5,795 nt of DNA from NCBI GenBank assembly GCA_964352225.1, contig CAYGRM010000412.1, forward strand, positions 1 through 5,795. The letters run 5' to 3'. Below are positions 1-5,098 of the stretch, one piece after another; the first letter of the stretch is position 1; each line of letters starts with the position of its first letter. Source of the stretch: CAJQQY01 sp964352225. GTDB taxonomy: Bacteria > Bacteroidota > Bacteroidia > Chitinophagales > Saprospiraceae. The notes beneath the pieces were generated by a model. It was given only the letters and a program-made list of their open reading frames with translations. It made no database searches and had not been told where the DNA came from. A program made the position numbers and the translations under genes.

Positions 1-1
1 C

Positions 2-631
2 GACATTACCGTGCTGCCGGGCCCGCTGGTGGTCCAAGGCACGTCACTGTCCGGCACCGCGTCACAGCTCTCGGTGACCTACACCCTGCAACCCCCCGGA
101 GGCACCTGGGACGCAGCTGATGGCGGCACCTACAGCGTGACCATGAACGCTGAGGAAATTCGCGATATCGCCGTTACCGGAGCCAACAGTGTGGCCCCCG
201 GTGAACTTGGCGAGTTTCAAGTGGTGATTGCCGAAATAAACATCAGCGGTAACGCCGTGTCGATTGCTGACGGCGATGATTCGCCGTCCAGTGCCGATGG
301 GACTGCCCTGGCGGAAACAACGGTAGGCAGTACGCGTCAGCAAATCTTTGTTATTCAAAACCTGGGCAACGGCACGGTGAATCTCACCGCCCCGGTGGAA
401 GTTACCGGCGCTGGATTTAGCGTTTCACAGCCGTTGGACACTGCATTGGCTCAGGATGAGACCACCCAGTTTCAAGTCAGCTTTTCACCACAGTCGACGG
501 GCCTGGCCACAGCAGTGGTGACGGTGCTGAACGATGATGCCGATGAGGGGGTGTACTCATTTTCTCTGCAGGGTGAGGCGGTTGCTGCCAGCGAACTAAT
601 CTTTACTGATAGCTTTGAAACATTGCCTTGA
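2..631 (+). CDS. 3' end of secreted surface protein with Ig-like and choice-of-anchor D domains (5' partial)
   Basis: The frame is open to the left edge (D-I-T precede the GTG at base 11), so the true start is outside the window and that GTG should not be taken as the start. The first 75 or so residues match a beta-sandwich repeat common in large bacterial adhesin-like proteins: a VTYTLQPPGGTWDAADGGTY core, then a D-x-x-V-x-G-A-N stretch and a G-E-F-x-V end. Next comes a choice-of-anchor D (ASPM/SPD-2/Hydin-like) domain: IADGDDSPSSADGT, an IQNLGNGTVNL strand, FSVSQP, the QVSFSPQSTGLATA core, then NDDADEG and FSLQGE. The protein ends in SELIFTDSFETLP, which resembles the tail of the gene at 4491-5084. 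A role at the cell surface or outside the cell is inferred from the domains; the partner is unknown. The domain calls come from recalled family patterns and the visible strands. Confidence 0.82.
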   Translation, partial: DITVLPGPLVVQGTSLSGTASQLSVTYTLQPPGGTWDAADGGTYSVTMNAEEIRDIAVTGANSVAPGELGEFQVVIAEINISGNAVSIADGDDSPSSADGTALAETTVGSTRQQIFVIQNLGNGTVNLTAPVEVTGAGFSVSQPLDTALAQDETTQFQVSFSPQSTGLATAVVTVLNDDADEGVYSFSLQGEAVAASELIFTDSFETLP

Positions 632-698
632 GCGCGCTCTAAAGTCCAACCCGATAGCACCCCGAGCATGAACGAACACGCTAGTGAAATCGGTGTCA

Positions 699-751
699 GG
701 TCTTGCAGCAACGTATTTGGATATGTGGCAATGCAAGACCCCGGCTTTTTT
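699..751 (+). terminator. Candidate rho-independent terminator after the surface-protein gene
   Basis: A perfect 9-bp inverted repeat, GGTCTTGCA (699-707) and TGCAAGACC (732-740), encloses a 24-base loop. Five bases later there is a T6 run (746-751). It lies 68 bases after the stop codon at 629-631. The long loop and the gap before the T run make it weaker than a textbook terminator, and it could be a different hairpin element. Confidence 0.45.
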
Positions 752-769
752 ACAAAAGCGGTTGCATTG

Positions 770-783
770 CCCCAAACTTGGGG
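770..783. repeat. CCCCAA-AC-TTGGGG palindrome upstream of the propeller gene
   Basis: A 14-base inverted repeat (CCCCAA, two bases, TTGGGG) lies about 65 bases before the ATG at 847. It resembles the C-rich/G-rich palindromes of the two 36-bp repeats (2380-2415 and 3968-4003). It could be an operator for the propeller gene or a relic of the same repeat family. The match is short, and no HTH-gene remnant is visible beside it. Confidence 0.35.
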
Positions 784-846
784 GTTCAAGCTGGGTAAAT
801 TGCGGCCGATAAACTGACACAAACCCCGATGTTAAACTAAGAGGCA

Positions 847-2151
847 ATGAACCCGGCAAAACTCACTCTGCTCACTGTGCTGATCTGTTTGATTGCACAG
901 GCCACTGGAGCAACTGCTGCTGAGCCTGACCCGCCTTTTGCGGTCTATTCAAAAAAGCACGGATTGAGTCAGTCAGAAGTCACCAGCCTGATCCAGGATA
1001 CTGCCGGCTACCTGTGGTCGGGTTCGCTCCGTGGGCTCAACCGGTTTGACGGTGAATCCTTCGTCCAGGTTACCGTTACTGACGGACTGCGGATGAACGC
1101 ACAGAATGCACTCACGCTGGATTTTCAGGGGCGAATCTGGGCCGGTGATGAAGGGGGAGGGCTTAGTATGCTGGTGAACGGGCGCGTTCATTCCACCTAT
1201 CCACCACCCGCCTCAGGATCACCCATCAGCGCCATGGCAAATTCCGAACTCGGAATCATCGCGGGGACCGTTGGCGAGGGCACATGGCTCTTTGAATTCT
1301 CTACTGAGGCTTGGCGCCAGTTGTCCCCAAGCCCTGAGTCAGTGAACCAACTCGCCACTGATGGCATCGTTGTGGCTGTCGTTTCCCGCAAACACGAGCT
1401 AACTCTCACCTCCATCGACGGAACGCTGCCATTTGCAGAGGTCCCGGGCGCGTTCCAGGCGTTGTCCAACAATGCTGAAGGCAACGTTATCGTTGCAGAG
1501 GCGACCGGCGAGCTGTTTGGCATAACCGCTGAAGGTGGTCTAGCGCCGATCGGCCAGAACATAGGGGCATCGCCACTACTGATGACCATAACCCCGGCGG
1601 GTGTTTCATGGAGTGTTCACGACCGAACGCTCATGAACTCCTCTGGCCTGTCGGTCAAGTTGCCATGGCCCGATGCGTTGTCACTAGTGGTCGATCGCGA
1701 GGGTGTCGTCTGGCTTGGCTACATTGGGGGGCTGGTCCGATACCTCGGCAATACGTTTGAACACTACTCACTATCGGACAACGGTCAAGCCGAGGCCGTC
1801 TGGTCAATTTCTCAGGACCACCTGGGCAACATATGGTTTGGCACCGAAGACGGTGTGTTGGTCCTCGATCGTCAGCACAATTTGGTGAATCTTTCAAAAC
1901 AGCTAAAGCTGCCGGACAACCCCATCATCGATATTCTGCCAGGTCCCAGCGATACCCAGCTTGTGGCCATCGTCAGCAAAGGCATTTACCAGGTTAATGC
2001 CCAGACCACGGAAGCAACGTTGCTCCCAGGAACCAAAGATATCGACTCATGGATTATCGCTTTGGAGAAAAATCGCTATCTTTGGATTTCAATTTACGAA
2101 AACGGCCTGATCCGTTACGACTGCTATCAACGAGGGCTTGCCAGAGAATAG
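847..2151 (+). pseudogene. Truncated two-component-regulator beta-propeller sensor (Reg_prop family), N-terminal part
   Basis: The 434-residue frame begins with a signal peptide: K5, a hydrophobic stretch at about 6-22, and likely cleavage after ATAA at 22-25. Reg_prop blades (D-x-x-G-x-[IVL]-W-x-G...G-[LV]-x-R-[FY]) are clear at about 51-70 (GYLWSGSLRGLNRFDG), 92-107, 283-300, 324-340 and 407-425 (YLWISIYENGLIRYD). Full-length members usually carry 10-14 blades, a Y_Y_Y domain, a membrane helix and a cytoplasmic histidine kinase, GGDEF or other output domain. All of these are missing here. Homology to the family ends at about D425 (base 2121). The last nine codons belong to the tail of an HTH gene (2122-2253), and the stop is an amber codon inside that tail. 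The product could at most be a periplasmic propeller fragment without signalling output. The ATG is preceded by AAGAGG at 839-844, a tight 2-base spacing. The fusion junction is the basis for calling it a broken gene. Confidence 0.75.
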
Positions 2152-2253
2152 CAGGTCACTCTGCTACCTCATGGCAACCGAGAGCCTACCGACGATTGGC
2201 GGAAATGGCGGCCAGGTCCGGCGTCGCCTTTTTTGCCCCAAAGAAAAATCTAG
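2122..2253 (+). pseudogene. 3' remnant of a winged-helix (HTH) gene, copy 1
   Basis: Read in the frame of the upstream propeller gene, this stretch gives YQRGLARE, an amber stop, QVTLLPHGN, REPTDDWRKWRPG, and a stop at 2251-2253. It aligns without gaps to the C-terminus of the second HTH gene (RGRAREW...REPTDQWRKWKPD, 3648-3784); the R-E-P-T-D-x-W-R-K-W core is shared. The amber TAG (2149-2151) stands exactly where copy 2 has Trp TGG, so a single G-to-A change explains it. The 5' two thirds of the gene, including the DNA-binding helices, are gone and replaced by the propeller gene. The repeats that follow it resemble those that follow copy 2. Confidence 0.7.
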
Positions 2254-2294
2254 TGCCCAAAAAATGAGCTAAGGTGTCCCAAAATTTGAGACAC
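2253..2294. repeat. Iteron-like repeats, block 1 (two copies, 22-bp period)
   Basis: Two related units have their CCC cores at 2256-2258 and 2278-2280. The second (2274-2294) is a near-perfect 21-base palindrome: GTGTC, CCAAA, central A, TTTGA, GACAC, with 9 of 10 possible pairs. The first (GTGCCCAAAAAATGAG) is degenerate. The same motif recurs in block 2 (3837-3890). A period of about two helical turns and dyad symmetry suggest binding sites for a dimeric protein, the adjacent HTH protein being the obvious candidate. That pairing is inference. Confidence 0.6.
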
Positions 2295-2635
2295 ATCATC
2301 CACAAGTTGCCAGAACCCATGCCACATTACATATATTTATTGCGAATCCAGCATGTTTTGGCTACCGATGGTTTTGTAAACTGCCCCAATAATTGGGCAC
2401 CTTATATTTACCATGGGTAGGGCTCTCTGCAACGCCGGATCGAGGGCTGACGGATCTATCTATAAAAGACGCAATAGACCAATAGGATATAGCAGTGACG
2501 CCATCAACACTCTTGACTCACTTACGACTAACAACGCTTAAACTTGAACTGTGGGTTTTTTCGCGAAACCATCCAACGATTTGGGGCCCACCCCCGGCGA
2601 CACAGGTCTATAAAAGAACACATACAAGAGGTCGT
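2254..2635. other. Intergenic stretch after HTH copy 1
   Basis: About 380 bases without a convincing gene. It holds iteron block 1, about 85 bases of unremarkable AT-rich sequence, the first 36-bp repeat, and two copies of TCTATAAAAGA (2459-2469 and 2607-2617). Each of the latter lies shortly upstream of a possible GTG start (2495 and 2636) and has a -10-like TATAAA, but no good -35 box was found at normal spacing. If translation begins at GTG 2495 (AGGA at 2484-2487, 7-base spacing), the last 141 bases become coding. Confidence 0.5.
2380..2415 (+). repeat. 36-bp repeat, copy 1 (palindrome plus TATATTTACCATG)
   Basis: It matches 3968-4003 at 30 of 36 positions by hand alignment. The left half is an imperfect palindrome (TGCCC...GGGCA, 2382-2399) related to the iteron motif. 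The right half ends in TATATTTACCATG, identical in both copies. It lies 85 bases after iteron block 1. It could be an operator/promoter, an origin part or a recombination site. The ATG at its end does not open a convincing gene. Confidence 0.6.
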
Positions 2636-3097
2636 GTGCGTTTAGGGTATTTGATCGCACCATGTCTGTTTTTCGCGCTATTTACCGGAGCTGGATTCAC
2701 TCAACCCGTTCAAACTGAGCAGGCCAACGGCGCTCAATCTCCCAAAACCTTGGACCAAATGGAAACGGACAGAAAAATCCGTGAAATTGAGAATATGCTG
2801 GATTCTGCGGACTTCGCCGTAGATAAATTCGTCAATAGCCGGATAGCAGACGTGAATTACCAATGCATGAGGGCGTTCCCCGACCCGCGATACTGCTCGT
2901 GTATCGCCAACAATCTTTTCACTTCCCTAGATTTCCGCGAGTACGTGGGCATATTGCTGATCGAAAAAGACAAGATCACCCAACAAGAATTGGATGATGA
3001 AACTTCGAGCCAAATAGACCACATATATGAACTACGTGAAAAATGCGCATTAACATCAGGGTCGGCAACCGGCGGGCTAAAGAAGGGTTCGGACTAA
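2636..3097 (+). CDS. Small secreted four-cysteine protein of unknown function
   Basis: From GTG 2636 the product has 153 residues. A signal peptide comes first: R2, a hydrophobic stretch at about 5-21, and likely cleavage near 22-30. A charged, probably helical stretch (about 37-73) follows, then a cysteine cluster C77-x9-C87-x-C89, an aromatic F100-R-E-Y-V-G-I-L segment and C137. The pattern (C, about ten residues, C-x-C, hydrophobic, FxxYV) recalls uncharacterised small periplasmic proteins of gammaproteobacteria, but I cannot name a family. Four cysteines suit two disulfides outside the cytoplasm. The start is uncertain. GTG 2636 has AAGAGG at 2626-2631 with 4-base spacing and gives a clean signal peptide. 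GTG 2495 has AGGA with 7-base spacing and would give 200 residues with a poorly protein-like leader. It is the first cargo gene between the two repeat blocks. Confidence 0.6.
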   Translation: MRLGYLIAPCLFFALFTGAGFTQPVQTEQANGAQSPKTLDQMETDRKIREIENMLDSADFAVDKFVNSRIADVNYQCMRAFPDPRYCSCIANNLFTSLDFREYVGILLIEKDKITQQELDDETSSQIDHIYELREKCALTSGSATGGLKKGSD

Positions 3098-3179
3098 CAC
3101 CCACCACTTGTTTAGAAGGCATACCTCCGGATCGAGATGACAATCATATGATTAGTGAGCATGGCAAGGACAATAAAAA

Positions 3180-3401
3180 ATGAGCAAAGAAGTAGACGAT
3201 TCGATAATGCGTCAGATTCACTTGGCTATCCTTGAAAGCTACGGTGTAGATATTTCTAAGCCGGTATTACCCACACCGCAAATCACATTGATTCAGGCAG
3301 CGACAGCCGAGAAGCCACGACGCGTATCAGTCAAACACAGAGGCCAGACTTGCCACCTAGAAGATCGTAATGGGAAAATGGCTTTGATCGAGGCAAATTG
3401 A
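3180..3401 (+). CDS. Hypothetical 73-residue protein upstream of the HTH gene
   Basis: The ATG is preceded by AAGGA (3166-3170) with a good 9-base spacing. The N-terminus looks like an amphipathic helix (about 5-20, DDSIMRQIHLAILESYGV). It is followed by a proline-containing linker (about 26-35), and then a basic, strand-like end (PRRVSVKHRGQTCHLEDRNG) that could be a small beta unit. There is no signal peptide or membrane helix, so it is probably cytoplasmic. It lies 30 bases before the HTH gene on the same strand, so the two may be co-transcribed. A partner or accessory role to the HTH protein is possible but unproven. I do not recognise the family. Confidence 0.6.
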   Translation: MSKEVDDSIMRQIHLAILESYGVDISKPVLPTPQITLIQAATAEKPRRVSVKHRGQTCHLEDRNGKMALIEAN

Positions 3402-3431
3402 AAGAGCACCCTGCGGCACTCTAAGCCATGA

Positions 3432-3784
3432 TTGCGCCTGCATGAGGATTGGCTTTCTTCTCCTGCTTTCGGGGCGCTTAGTGTCGGTGCTCGCTCTCTT
3501 CTTATCGAATTCCTACGAGTCTATCTATCGCAGAGAAACGGCAGTTTAGTTCTTTCCAGTCGCACAGCCGCCGAATTGCTGGGAGTGTCAAAAAAGCCGT
3601 TGGGAAATATTACAATGAGCTTTCTGAGAAAGGGTTTCTAAAGCAAACTTGCGCCTCTTCTTTCCGCAGAGGTCGGGCGAGAGAATGGGAACTCACAATG
3701 ATGGCAGTTGATCTAAGAGAACCTACAGATCAGTGGCGAAAATGGAAACCAGACCAACAGGTTTTTTCTTTATTGACGAAATGA
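3432..3784 (+). pseudogene. Winged-helix (HTH) DNA-binding protein, copy 2, split by a -1 frame change
   Basis: Two overlapping frames join into a 117-residue protein. The first (from TTG 3432) reads RLHEDWLSSPAFGALSVGAR, LLIEFLRVY, then SSRTAAELLGVSKK. The second, one base back from 3596, reads AVGKYYNELSEKGFLKQT...RGRAREWELT...REPTDQWRKWKPD. The joined order (R-L-H-x-W, S-x-G-A-R, an N-G turn, helix-turn-helix at about 42-70, R-x-A-x-E-W, W-R-K-W) fits a family of small HTH proteins common on mobile DNA in proteobacteria, usually of similar length. The break falls on an in-phase A AAA AAG (3590-3596), so one lost A or programmed slippage would explain it. The start is also odd: no Shine-Dalgarno sequence precedes TTG 3432, and an ATG at 3428 is out of frame by one. 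That favours decay. Role (repressor or replication-type DNA binding) inferred. Confidence 0.7.
3590..3596 (+). promoter_or_regulatory. In-phase A AAA AAG slippery heptamer
   Basis: The zero frame reads TCA AAA AAG, so the heptamer has the phase needed for tandem -1 slippage, as in dnaX and several IS elements. The -1 frame restores the family sequence. A GGGAG (3581-3585) lies only 4 bases upstream, closer than in dnaX. A small CTTTC-TGA-GAAAG hairpin lies about 22 bases downstream. Function is unproven; a one-base deletion in an A7 run gives the same picture. Confidence 0.35.
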
Positions 3785-3836
3785 TCAACACTTACCGCCG
3801 TTTAAGCGGTTACAGTTACTTGATGGGTTTTTTTGT

Positions 3837-3890
3837 TGGTCCCAAGATTTGATACAGAGCGTCCCAATTATTGAGAATAGTGTCCAAATA
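3837..3890. repeat. Iteron-like repeats, block 2 (three copies, 21-22 bp period)
   Basis: Three direct repeats have GTCCC-type cores whose T falls at 3840, 3862 and 3883, giving steps of 22 and 21 bases. The first two read GGTCCCAAGATTTGATACA and GCGTCCCAATTATTGAGAA, matching the palindromic unit of block 1 at about 16 and 14 of 21 positions. The third (GTGTCCAAAT) keeps only its left half. They begin about 50 bases after the HTH stop codon, compared with immediately after it in block 1. Confidence 0.6.
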
Positions 3891-3967
3891 CCTGCCACCC
3901 ATCATCATTTTCGAAAGAGCGAGGCACCTGGAAAATTCAATAAAATCATTAACATAACCTTTTTTGG

Positions 3968-4003
3968 ACTGTCCCGAAAACTGGGCAACATATATTTACC
4001 ATG
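3968..4003 (+). repeat. 36-bp repeat, copy 2 (palindrome plus TATATTTACCATG)
   Basis: Same orientation as copy 1, 1588 bases away, with 30 of 36 positions identical. The palindromic part is CTGTCCC...TGGGCA and the right half is again TATATTTACCATG. Direct repeats at this distance could recombine and excise the segment between them. TTGGAC (3965-3970) and CATATA (3989-3994), 18 bases apart, could also form a weak promoter with the palindrome as an operator between them. Confidence 0.6.
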
Positions 4004-4103
4004 TCTCTGACAATAACTAGACCACAAAGCTGGAAATTGGCCGACCGGTGCCCAGCAGAGAGTGCAACTTGTGCTTGACCGCAAGGCTGTAAGGCTAGCC
4101 ATT

Positions 4104-4369
4104 ATGGTGGACAACGCACTTAGTAACGGCAATCGATGCCGGGCCCGCGTGCTATCTGCAGAATTAGCAAAGATCGAGGTAAAAAATTTGGCATCAGCGA
4201 GAAGACAGAACGATTCATAGTGGCTTTTAGTGCCGCACTCGCATTTCAAGAAGCTGGACAGTTGTTTAATCACATCCGGTGGCTCACCATTGCGTCTGAG
4301 TGTGGAACACATGAAGAAGCTGAGTTCTGCCAGACACTAATTAATTCTGCACAGCGATCTCGCCACTAA
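4104..4369 (+). pseudogene. Small hypothetical gene split by a -1 frame change at an A6 run
   Basis: A frame from ATG 4104 (AAGG at 4091-4094, 9-base spacing) reads MVDNALSNGNRCRARVLSAE, then LAKIEVK, and ends at 4220. The overlapping -1 frame continues as KFGISEKTERFIVAFSAALA, then FQEAGQLF...THEEAEFCQTLINSAQ to the stop at 4367-4369. Joining them at the A6 run (4181-4186, zero frame GTA AAA AAT) gives an 88-residue, helix-rich, probably cytoplasmic protein with no signal peptide. The two halves complement each other better than the internal ATG at 4136, which lacks a clear Shine-Dalgarno sequence. The product family is not recognised. It is the first gene after the second 36-bp repeat. An intact start at 4136 (77 residues) is the alternative reading. 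Confidence 0.4.
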
Positions 4370-4490
4370 TTCGGGGTGGGTGAGCAGACCGTATATGGTA
4401 CTTTCTGTTCGCACAATCGTGGGATGACTGCTACCCAGCGGCATATTGGATAAAGAGACATTGCGACTTCACAAGCTAAGGACTCATTTT

Positions 4491-5084
4491 TTGAATTCCG
4501 ATAAGAGACAAATTGCTTTCCTTTTCATCTTGTTTCCCATAATTATATCTGCAGCAATCGCACAGAACATACCCGCCTTGTACGACGCTGAAAATCAACG
4601 GATAGGCACCATAATCGACGTGGGGTTCGGTGGATCTCTCAACAGCGTTGTTGTGGCAACAAGGGACGGAACACTAATGCGCTTGACGACAGCACTTGAG
4701 ACTGGAGACACAGCCCTACTTCGAATCAGTGATCTGATCTTTCTGACAGATGATTGCTCTGGGCAGGCTCATGCTTGGACAGAAACTCGAGGAGTAGTTT
4801 TTTACCACCCGTCGGAAGAAAGCTATTTCATCGGAGATGTTGAATCCCCCATTATCGGGATACTTGGAGAGCCACCAACTCAGTCTTTTACTAAGTTGAC
4901 TTCTGAAGGTAATTGCGTCCAAGGTTCCCCTCCTACTCAGCCTCCTAGAGGTATTATCCCGGTTAATGAGATTGACTCAGCGGCTTACGGCTTCACGGCT
5001 CCTGGCGGGTTTAAAAACCCAGTGAGAATTCGGATGGAGTCATCAGAAGTAACGTTCTGCAACGGATTCGAGGCCTGTCGGTAG
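4491..5084 (+). CDS. Secreted hypothetical protein with F-x-x-x-F-E C-terminal tail
   Basis: TTG 4491 is chosen over TTG 4446 because AAGGA (4478-4482) stands 8 bases before it, and the resulting 197-residue protein has a textbook signal peptide: K5-R6, a hydrophobic core at 8-23, and cleavage after A22-I-A24. The mature part begins IPALYDAENQRIGTI, then a beta-rich region with DDCSG at 87-91, VVFYHP, GNCVQG (C142), a proline linker and the end SSEVTFCNGFEACR. This layout (a D-x-x-x-x-x-I-G start, D-C-S-G, a second Cys, a C-rich FE tail) recalls uncharacterised extracellular proteins of Xanthomonadales; the function is unknown. The tail lines up with that of the surface protein at 2-631. The cysteines suggest disulfides outside the cytoplasm. 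It converges on the minus-strand gene with a 14-base gap. Confidence 0.72.
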   Translation: MNSDKRQIAFLFILFPIIISAAIAQNIPALYDAENQRIGTIIDVGFGGSLNSVVVATRDGTLMRLTTALETGDTALLRISDLIFLTDDCSGQAHAWTETRGVVFYHPSEESYFIGDVESPIIGILGEPPTQSFTKLTSEGNCVQGSPPTQPPRGIIPVNEIDSAAYGFTAPGGFKNPVRIRMESSEVTFCNGFEACR

Positions 5085-5098
5085 ACAAATACCAATCA

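Larger units (their letters stand above)
3785..4103. other. Intergenic stretch after HTH copy 2
   Basis: About 320 bases without a supported gene. It holds a short stem ACCGC/GCGGT (3794-3798 with 3806-3810), a T7 run at about 3828-3834 that is too far from the stem for a convincing terminator, iteron block 2, an AT-rich spacer and the second 36-bp repeat. A frame leading into the gene at 4104 is open back to about 4017, so that gene might start earlier. Confidence 0.5.

Noticed and set aside
642..838. Possible integron attC site (GTCCAAC at 643-649 and GTTAAAC at 831-837 match the core consensus)
   Set aside because: The cores are too far apart and not joined by an attC-like stem. The 36-bp repeats also lack RYYYAAC/GTTRRRY cores and no integrase is present.
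1197..1589. Minus-strand open frame of 130 codons
   Set aside because: Lies wholly opposite the propeller gene, whose blade motifs and signal peptide show which strand is coding.
2413..2545. Frame starting at the ATG that ends the first 36-bp repeat
   Set aside because: Short, no Shine-Dalgarno sequence and no protein-like composition. The equivalent ATG in copy 2 opens a different short frame, so it is not a conserved start.
3043..3183. 46-codon frame ending in an ATGA overlap with the gene at 3180
   Set aside because: No Shine-Dalgarno sequence, mostly overlaps the 3' end of the secreted protein gene, and no recognisable protein features. The overlap alone is not enough.
3905..4312. Open frame of 135 codons on the minus strand over the second intergenic region
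   Set aside because: Runs through the 36-bp repeat, has no protein-like domain pattern, and lies opposite the better-supported gene at 4104-4369.
4378..4436. GGGTGAGCAG / CTGCTACCC inverted repeat before the gene at 4491
   Set aside because: One-base imperfect, with a 40-base loop and no link to a promoter or other element; likely chance.
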